This document shows, piece by piece, positions 27,475 to 36,400 of a stretch of 64,000 nucleotides of DNA. The DNA is from an uncultured Acidimicrobiales bacterium (GTDB lineage Bacteria; Actinomycetota; Acidimicrobiia; Acidimicrobiales; Aldehydirespiratoraceae): NCBI GenBank assembly GCA_905480195.1, contig CAJQPN010000004.1, positions 1 through 64,000 of the forward strand, read 5' to 3'. The first letter of the stretch is position 1. Every line of letters begins with the position of its first letter. The notes beneath the pieces were generated by a model. The model was not told the DNA's origin. It saw nothing but the letters and a program-made list of their open reading frames with translations, and did not search any database. Made by a program: the position numbers and the translations under genes.

Positions 27475-29442
27475 ATGACATCTCAGGGTTCCGTACCGTC
27501 GGCGATCCTCACCTCCCGCTCAGGGCGCCTCGGCTATGTTCCGGCACTCGACGGACTTCGGGCACTCGCCGTCGGCGCTGTGTTCCTCCATCACGCCGAG
27601 CTCCTCGATGGCGGATTCCTCGGCGTCGACGTCTTCTTCGTGATCTCGGGCTTCCTGATTACTGCGCTCGCTATCGGGGAGATCGAGGACACCGGTCGCC
27701 TTGGGTTGGGGGGGTTCTGGGCGCGCCGGGCGAGACGACTGCTCCCCGCCCTGTTCGCCCTCTGCGCAGCCGTCGCAGTCTGGTCAGCGCTCACCGCCGA
27801 AGAGGCCGGGCGGGAGGTCGCAGCGACGCTCCTCTACATCGCCAACTGGGACCGGCTCCGCGAGGGATACGAGTACTTTGCGGCCTACGACCAACCATCG
27901 CTCCTCGAGCACACCTGGTCTCTCGCAATCGAGGAGCAGTTTTACGCAATCTGGCCCCTCGTGATTGCAGCGGTGGCCACAGGAGCGCGTCGAGCCGGTG
28001 TCCCCCTTCGAGCTCCGTTGGCCACGGTCGCGGCCATCATCGCCATCGGATCGGTGGCCTGGAGTTGGTGGGGCGCATCGGGCGGTACGGCACTCAATCG
28101 GCTCTACTTCGGGACCGACACGAGGGCGGTTGGGCTTGCCCTGGGCTGCGTTGCAGCCTGTGGTCTCGGACGCGGGACGCAAACTGGTGCTCGGGCGTCG
28201 GGGCGAGCGACGGAAGCGCTCGCAGTAGCCGGCACCGCTGTGTTGGTGCTCCTGGTGGCATCGACAGACGGCCGTGAACGCTGGCTCTACCAATGGGGAT
28301 TCAGCCTCGCAGCACTCGCATCGCTGGCGGTCATCGTTGGAGCACTCGGAAGTGGAGCCACAGCGAGGCTGCTTTCAATGCGGCCAATGGTCATGATCGG
28401 GAAGGTTTCCTACGGCGTGTACCTCTGGCACTGGCCGGTGATCGTCCTCCTCGACGAGGAGCGGACCGGACTCTCCGGGGCACTTCTTTTCCTCCTTTGG
28501 GTCGCCATCACTGCTGCGTTGACCGCAACTTCGTGGATCTTGATCGAACGCCGGGCGCCACTGCCGACCCGAGCCGCCCCACGCCGCGCACTCGCCTACG
28601 TCGGCATCACCGTGGCGGTTGGACTGGCTGCCAACGTCACCTTGTCGCCGCTCGGCAAAATCAACAACGACGTTGTGAGCTCGCCGACCTCGCTGACGAC
28701 CAGCTCGGTACCGCCCCCGACAACGACGGCCGGCGATATCGCAGGTGCCGAGGACTCGCCGACCACCAGCAGCGTTGTGCCGACACGGCCGCTCCGCCTC
28801 CTCATTCTCGGTGACTCGATCGCTGAGTCGATGGGTGAGCCAACCGCCGTACCGCTCGCGATCGGTCCAGTGGAAGTCGAGGTCACGAATCGCAGCGTCA
28901 TCGCCTGCCCGGTCACCTTTGAGGGCGACTGGCTCTTCGACGACGGTCGGCTGGTTGGAGATCCTCCCGCGTGTGATTTCGACGATCGGTTCGCAACCGA
29001 TATTGAGGAGGTCGATCCCGACGTGATCTTCTTGTTGTTCGGGTGGGCGGGTGGCATCGCCGGCCGACGGTTACCCGACGGTCAAATCGTCGCCGCGTGC
29101 GACATTGAATTCGACGAACGGTACCGGGCGGCCTTCGAGCGGCTCGTGGATCGGATGAGTCAGGAGGCAACGACCGTCGTCGCCACACTCCCGGGGGCAG
29201 GCTACCGGGACCGACCAACCTGCATGAACGACGCCATCCTCACCCTCAATGTGGCGACCTATGACTTTGGTGAGTGGGCCTGCCCGGCGGGCGATTGCAG
29301 CGAGACAGCTGCCCTCCGCCGAGATCCAGTGCACTTCGCGTCCACCCCTGAAGTTCGCGAGATCATCTGGCCCGCGATCATCGGTGGCGTAATAGACGCT
29401 GTCGGAATCGACGCCGTCCTGACTCTGACCGCCCAGGGGTAG
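27475..29442 (+). CDS. OafA/YrhL-type acyltransferase with C-terminal SGNH domain
   Basis: The 655-residue protein has an N-terminal acyltransferase_3 membrane domain of about ten helices (LGYVPALDGLRALAVGAVF, then FLGVDVFFVISGFLIT and the conserved LEHTWSLAIEEQFYAIWPL). A Thr/Pro/Ser-rich linker (around residues 405-435) leads to an SGNH hydrolase-like domain with the nucleophile in LILGDSIAES and the Asp/His pair in RDPVHFAS. Such proteins O-acetylate glycans, lipids or natural products, passing the acyl group across the membrane. ATG 27475 lies 4 bases after the cupin gene, and the methyltransferase starts 6 bases downstream. It could decorate the peptide product or a cell-surface glycan. 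Confidence 0.92.
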   Translation: MTSQGSVPSAILTSRSGRLGYVPALDGLRALAVGAVFLHHAELLDGGFLGVDVFFVISGFLITALAIGEIEDTGRLGLGGFWARRARRLLPALFALCAAVAVWSALTAEEAGREVAATLLYIANWDRLREGYEYFAAYDQPSLLEHTWSLAIEEQFYAIWPLVIAAVATGARRAGVPLRAPLATVAAIIAIGSVAWSWWGASGGTALNRLYFGTDTRAVGLALGCVAACGLGRGTQTGARASGRATEALAVAGTAVLVLLVASTDGRERWLYQWGFSLAALASLAVIVGALGSGATARLLSMRPMVMIGKVSYGVYLWHWPVIVLLDEERTGLSGALLFLLWVAITAALTATSWILIERRAPLPTRAAPRRALAYVGITVAVGLAANVTLSPLGKINNDVVSSPTSLTTSSVPPPTTTAGDIAGAEDSPTTSSVVPTRPLRLLILGDSIAESMGEPTAVPLAIGPVEVEVTNRSVIACPVTFEGDWLFDDGRLVGDPPACDFDDRFATDIEEVDPDVIFLLFGWAGGIAGRRLPDGQIVAACDIEFDERYRAAFERLVDRMSQEATTVVATLPGAGYRDRPTCMNDAILTLNVATYDFGEWACPAGDCSETAALRRDPVHFASTPEVREIIWPAIIGGVIDAVGIDAVLTLTAQG

Positions 29443-29448
29443 ATTGGG

Positions 29449-30498
29449 GTGGTGTCGACAGAGGTGCTGATCGAACGGGTCCACACCGGCGACGTCGCCG
29501 TTGCTGCGCTCGATCTCGTCGATGTCGGCGGTAATCCGGCGGTTATGGCTCGTGCGATCCTCCTCGCCTGCGAGGCAATCACCGCAAAGATCACCGAAAC
29601 CCGAGCCGAAGTTTTGGCCCACCTCGAGCGGGCCGGGGTGCCGGTGGACTCAGCACCGGCAACGGACCTGCAGCAACGCCATACCCTGACGCTCGAGGTG
29701 GCCGACGCTTCGACAGCGATGCAGGCTGAGCGGGTGTTGGTCGAGGCCGGCTTCGAACCCTGGGCGACCTGGACGGGCGGAGCGCGCCGATCCTTCGAGC
29801 ACCACGCCGGGCAACGGACGGTTGTCCGGTCCGGTGATGCCACGTCGGTGGTGCGTCTGCAGTGGCAGCGTCAAGCGGCACCCAGCTCGGGGATCGCTCG
29901 AGTGCTGCGTCCGACCGAAGCCGACTGGGCAACCATCGAGTTGCCCACGCTGCTGTGGCGGAGTTATCCGGTGGTTCGTGTTCTCCGTCTCGTGGCAGAA
30001 CGGGTGGGGCTCCGACACCGCCAAAACGCAAGCCTCGGCCCGTTTCTCTCAACGCCAGTGTCGCTCCTCAACCCACTGCTCGACCTGGTCGATGCCACTT
30101 CGGGCGACACGGTTGTCGACATCGGCTGCGGCGATGGCCGACTCCTCGAGGCTGCAGCGCGACGCGGTTGTGTTGCAGTCGGGTTCGAGCGCGACCCGGT
30201 GCTCGCCGAGCGAGCCCGGCAACGGGTGACTGACGCCGGGATCGGCAACCGTGTCACCGTGATCACCGGCGATGCACGTGGCGTCGGCTTGGATGACGCC
30301 GACATCGTGTTTGTCTTCCTTCCAACCGACGTAGTCGCCCGACTCCTCCCAGACCTACTCACGACGCTTCGGCCCGGTGCTCGTCTCGTCGCCCACGAGC
30401 AGAACCGGTTGCCTGCTGGGTTGCATCCCCTCCCAGACGAACGCCACATGGTGGTATCGGAACAGGCCTTAACCGTGGCCCACGTGTGGCGACGATGA
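29449..30498 (+). CDS. SAM-dependent methyltransferase with an unusual N-terminal region
   Basis: The 349-residue protein has a class I methyltransferase domain in its C-terminal half: motif I VVDIGCGDGRLLEAAARRG near residue 222, the acidic end of strand 2 in VGFERDP, and motif II/III-like VITGDARGVGLDDADIVFVF. The N-terminal 200 residues (ending VSLLNPLLDLV) have no recognised domain; they include VLVEAGFEPWATW and a Trp-rich stretch. It starts with GTG at 29449 and its stop overlaps the NRPS ATG (ATGA). Translational coupling to the NRPS suggests it methylates the peptide, an intermediate or a precursor. Confidence 0.82.
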   Translation: MVSTEVLIERVHTGDVAVAALDLVDVGGNPAVMARAILLACEAITAKITETRAEVLAHLERAGVPVDSAPATDLQQRHTLTLEVADASTAMQAERVLVEAGFEPWATWTGGARRSFEHHAGQRTVVRSGDATSVVRLQWQRQAAPSSGIARVLRPTEADWATIELPTLLWRSYPVVRVLRLVAERVGLRHRQNASLGPFLSTPVSLLNPLLDLVDATSGDTVVDIGCGDGRLLEAAARRGCVAVGFERDPVLAERARQRVTDAGIGNRVTVITGDARGVGLDDADIVFVFLPTDVVARLLPDLLTTLRPGARLVAHEQNRLPAGLHPLPDERHMVVSEQALTVAHVWRR

Positions 30499-33400
30499 AC
30501 GGATCCGAGTTGACCCCCGTTTCGCTCAGCCCTCGCCGCGAGGCGGAGTACGAGCCGACCCGAACGCAGCGTCTGATCTGGGCGAGTCAGCGTCGCCACC
30601 ACAACCTCCCTGTGGCCAACATGGGCGAACGGGTGCGTATCCGTGGTCCGCTCAACCCCAGCCGGTTCGTCGAGGCGTTCGACACGGTCGTGCGTCAGGT
30701 CGACGTTTTGCGGTCGGTCGTCAACCCCGATGGATCACGCATTGGCGTCCTTGCCACTCCCCCGGCATCAACCCTCGTGCTTGATCTGCCAGCTGCGGAC
30801 CTCGAACGGTGGTCGGCCGACCGCATTGGTCAACCGATCGATGCGACCAACTGCGTCTACGACTCGGTCTTGCTGCGTCATGCCGAGGACGACTGGACCT
30901 GGTGGATTGATGTCCATCACATCGCCATCGATGCGTGGGGAGCGGCGCGGCTGGCCGAAGCGGTCTCCACCGTCTACCTCCACGACGGACCCCCGACCGA
31001 AGCTGACCTCAATGCAGTTGTGTCCGGTCCATTCCTCGGATCGATTGAAGCCACGAGTGACGGGGTCAGTGAACGAGCGGCTGAATGGGCCGAGGACGCG
31101 CGAGTGGCGGGACCGATGGCGCCACTCACGCTCTATGGACCTCGAGGCGAGCGAACCACGCTGGTCGATCGTTGTCCGCTGCCCCAGGACGGCTGGCAGA
31201 AATCGCTCGATGGGGCGCTCCGGGGTGAGTTCCGGGCCCTCTCCCCAGAACTCAGCCTCTTGGCCCTCTCTGCGATGGCGACGGCGATCGCGGTGCGGAG
31301 GTTTGACGGACGGTCGAGCCTGGTGGTCGGCGTACCGGTGCACCACCGATCAGGTCGCTGGGGAAGCACAGCGATCGGGCCGATGATGGAGCTCTACCCG
31401 ATGGTCATCACGTTCGACGACGAGGAGACCCATCGGGAGATGTTCGCCCGTACGGTCCGGTCGGTGATGCAGGTGTTGCGGAGAGCACGCCCGGGAGAGA
31501 GCCCCGACACGCCGTTCGAAGTCGTGTTGAACGTCACGACTGCCCGGTGGGACACGTTCGCTGGATATCCGGCCGTGCGTAACTGGATGCGGTCAGGCCA
31601 TGTCGAACCCAACCACGCGATCCGCGTGCAAATATTCGACGAGTTCGATCCATCGGTCGAGGGTGACCATGTCCTGCGATGGGAACTGGACCTCAACCAG
31701 GGACTCTCCACCGATGGTTCCCACCGAGCCCTGCCACAGCACTTTGCGGCGATCGTGAAGGGTATTCTCGATGGGCCCGACGAGAAGGCCGGACGGATCG
31801 CCGTCGTCGACGCCAATGAGCGGCAAGAGTTGGCGGCACTCAACCCACAACCTTCGGCACGGTCGCTCGCTCGTCCGGTTCACGAACTGATCCGTGAGCG
31901 TCTGCGCGCCGCCCCCAACGAGGTCGTGGTCGAGCAGGGCGCCGTCACGATCACCAGCGACGAGTTCGACCGTCGGGCCGACACACTCGCCCGACAACTG
32001 GTCGCCGATGGGCTCCGCCTCGGTGACCCGGTCGGCATACGCATGGGGCGAAGCATCGAGGTCCTGATTGCGGTCCACGGGGTGTTACGCGCCGGGGGCC
32101 GGTTCGTGTTCCTCGACCCCGACGACCCCGTCAGTCGACACGAGACGATCGCAGCCGATGCCGGTCTTTTCACCATCCTCGACCACCTCCCGTCTGAGGA
32201 AGGCAACAGTGCCGACAGCGCTGTGCCAATCGAACTTCCGACGGTGGGGCTCGACGACGGTGCGTACATCCTGTACACCTCGGGTTCGACTGGGCTCCCG
32301 AAAGGCGTACCGATCTCGCATCGGGGCCTCGCCGACTACCTCGACTTCGCGATCGAGTCGTACTGCGATCCCGATAACCCACCATGGGTCGCACTGCACT
32401 CGGCACTCGTGTTCGACCTGTCCATCACGAGTGTTTTCCTCGCCATGATGACCGGTGGGCGTACGGTGGTATTCGATGCCGATCCAGTCGAGGCGCTCGG
32501 CCAGATCAGCCGTGATGATCGCATCACGTTCCTGAAGGGCACCCCCTCACAGCTCGAGATTCTCACCCGGGTAGCGGACGGTCCACTCTCGCTCGACACC
32601 TTCGTGGTCGGCGGGGAGGCGTTCCGACGCCCAGTAGCGGAGCGGGTGCGGACCCAATGCGCCGGACCGGTCAGGATCTTCAACGAGTACGGCCCCACCG
32701 AGGCGGTGGTCGGCTGCATGATCCACAAGTACGACCCAGAGCGGGACCTCAATGTTGACGTTCCAATCGGTCATGCCGCACCAGGCAGCCAACTTGTGGT
32801 GCTCGACGCGCTGGGCGAGGTCGCGCCTCCCGGCGTCTGGGGCGAACTCTTCGTGCACCGGCCAGGAATGGCGTCGGGATACCTCAACCGACCGGAGTTG
32901 ACCGAGGAACGGTTTGGGCCACCGCCGGTCGGGACCCCCGATCGGGCGGTGCTCGGCAACCACCACGCCGACCTCGGCTCCACCGTCTGGTACCGGACCG
33001 GCGACCGCGTTCGGGTGGAACGGCTCGGTGTGCTCGTTTTCGGCGGACGGGCTGACGATCAACTGAAGGTCAACGGCATTCGGCTCGAACCGGCTGAGGT
33101 CGAAGCAGCCTTGGTCGCCCATCCAGCGATCGACACCGCCCTCGTGCGCCTTTGGCAGCCGATCGACGCCGTCGATCGCAGCGATGTTCGGCGCTGCGAT
33201 CGGTGCGGTCTCGGCGTCGACGTCCCCGGTGTGGAGATCGACGCACTCGGTGTCTGCTCCGTCTGTCGCCAGTTCGATGAGATCGAGCCGCAGACCCGTG
33301 AATGGTTCCGCACACCAACCGACCTCGACGAGCGTCTGGAGGCGGCCCGGGCACGCCGGACCGGAGACTACGACTGCCTCCACCTGCTGTCGGGTGGCAA

Positions 33401-36400
33401 GGACTCAACATACGCCCTGTACCAACTCGTCGAGCGGGGCTGGAAGGTGCACGCCCTCACCCTCGACAACGGGTTCATCTCCGAGGGGGCAAAGGAGAAT
33501 GTGCGGCGCAGCATCGCCGACCTCGGGATCACCCACGAGTTCGCAACAACCGACGCAATGAACGCGATCTTCGCCGACAGCCTCAACCGCTACTCCAACG
33601 TGTGCCAAGGCTGTTACAAAACGATCTACACCCTCGCCGTGGCCCGCGCCGAAGCCCTCGGCATCCCGGTGATCGTCACTGGCCTCTCGCGGGGTCAGTT
33701 CTTCGAGACCAGGCTTGTCCCACACCAGTTCGAGGCCGGCCGTTTCGACCCCACCGACATCGACGCAACAGTCCTCGAGGCACGGCGGGTGTACCACGCC
33801 TCTGAAGACGCCGTGACCGAGTTGTTACCCGAGCAACGAGTCTTCGACGATCCGACCGTGCTCGACCGCTTGGAGTTTCTCGACTTCTACCTATACGTCG
33901 ACGTCCCGTTGAGCGAGCTCTACGACTTCCTGGAAAACCGCGCGCCCTGGGTGCGTCCAGCTGACACCGGACGATCGACAAACTGTCTCATCAACGTCGC
34001 CGGCATCCGAGTTCACCAACAAGAGCGCGGCTACCACAGCTACGCCGAGCCCTACAGCTGGGACGTCAGGTTGGGACACAAAACCCGCGACGAGGCACTT
34101 GAGGAACTTGACGACCTCATCGACGAGCACGAAGTCAACGACATCCTCGGCCAGATCGGGTACAAACCGAAGACCCACGGCGTCCTCACCGCCTGGTACC
34201 AGAGCGTCGACGGGGTCGATCTCGATCCCGACGAACTCCGCCGATCGTTGCGTGAGCGTCTGCCGTCTCACGCCATCCCCTCGGCATTCGTTCGGCTCGA
34301 CCAAGTACCCCTTGCGACCAGCGCCAAAGCCGACCCAAATCTGTTGCCCGCCCCAACTCGCTTCCACCGGAGAAGCGGCGAGGGTGTGCGCCCCGAGACG
34401 CCGACCGAGGAGCGGCTCGCCACAATATGGGGTGAGATCCTTGCGCTCGACTCAGTTGGGATAACCGACGATTTCTTCGATCTTGGCGGTGCCTCGCTCG
34501 ACGCCCTCGCGGTCGTTGCGCGCATCGACACCGAATTCGGCACCGACCTCCCCGATGCCACCGTGTTTCGCGCCCGGACAATCGCCGAGTTGGCCGAGTT
34601 GGTCGATGAGGCCGACGCTGCGGAGCAGGAAGTCACTGTCGAGTTGGGCGACGGGCCGCTGCCATTGTCGGCGGGCGAAGAGGCGATGCTCCTCGAGTAC
34701 CGCCTCGACCCGACCGACACGCGCTACAACGTCACCCGGCTCTACACGCTCAACGGACAGGACGGTCCGGTCGACGTCGAAGCATTGGAGCGAGCCCTTC
34801 GCGATGTGGTGATGCACCATGCGCCCCTCCACACCCGCTTCGATGCAGAACGGACACCCTTGGGGCCAGCGGAGGCGCTGAAGTGGGAGTCGCTCGGGGA
34901 GCTATCGACGGAAGAAATGGACGCGTTCGCCGACGCCGCCCGTCGAGTCCCGTTCGACCTCAACGACGGGCCACTCGTGCGCGCCCACGTCGCTACCACC
35001 GGGCCCGACCAGACGTCGCTCCTCATCGGAACACACCACATCGTGATCGATGCGGGAACCTTCGACGTCCTATGGGAACAGCTTGCTGCACGGGTAGCCG
35101 GCGCAACACTCCCCGCCCTACCGACCAGTTACGCAGCACACGGGGAACTCCAGCGGCAGCAGCACCTCCGACGAGGTGATGATCGAGACTTCTGGGCTGA
35201 GCGTACCGGGTCCTCGGAGTCGTCACCGCTCAGATTTGACCCCGCCGTCAGCGAAGCCGACGGATACCTGGAGCTGACATCGGACCTCACTACCGCTGAC
35301 ATGACCTCCTTGGGTCACACGCCGTTCGCGACGGCGCTGGCAGCCGCCGCCGCGGTCACTGCAACCTTCGCAGGGTCGAGTAGCGCACAACTCGGTGTCA
35401 CAGCATCGGCCAACGACCGTACCGACACCGTCAACGTCGTTGGTTACTACCTCAACACGCTTGCCCTCTCACTCGATCTCGCCGCAGCCCCTCGATTCGA
35501 TGATCTTGTCACTGCGGCTGCGAGGGCCATCACTGATGCGCTCCCACATCGCACCTACCCCTTTGCGTCAGTCGTCCGTGACGCCCGGGCGTCGGGCCGG
35601 ACGGTGCCTGATGTCTCGGTGATGCTCGCCTACGAACGTCTGGCCCCTCCGACGTATCCTTTCGCTCGAGCTGAGCAACGAATCCTTGCCTCGGGAACAT
35701 CGGTCAGCGATGCAACCTTTTTCGTCCAAGAGCGCGGCGAAGAGATCCGGCTTGGACTGGAGTACCGGGGGTCGGTGATCGGCAGCGCAGACGCCGCCCG
35801 GTTGCTGCAGGGATTCGCCGACGTGCTTCGACAAGGGGTTGGTTCGCCTTCGACCCTGAATGTCGAACTGACACGTCCACTCCGGGCGGCAGACCTTCAT
35901 CACGGCTCGCTCCCGCCGCCAGCAACTGTCCTCGAGCGCATGCTTGACCATGTCGAACAGTCACCGACCGCCGAAGCGGTGATCGACGCCACCGGACGGA
36001 ACCTGACCTACGGTGACTTCGCTGCGTCAGTTGAGGCCACCGTCGTGGCCTTGTCCAACGCGATGAATGGCGCGAAGCCGCGGCGGATCGGTGTCGCCGT
36101 CAGCCGGTCGGTCGATCTGGTGGTTGCAATCTACGCTGCGCAGTTTGCTGGTGCCGCCTATGTTGCGCTCGATCCGACGCTGCCCGACGGACGACTCGAA
36201 CGAATTGCGGCTGCCGGTCACCTTGACGCCGTGATCACCGATGATCTGGTGAGACATGGACGCTGGGCCGAGGTCGCAGTCGGTGTGCAGATTCACGAGG
36301 CTGTCCCTGCGACATCTGCGCACCTCCGTCGTCGCGTTGCGGCGTTGGACCGTGACGATGATGCCTACGTGATCTTCACCTCGGGCTCCACTGGCGAGCC

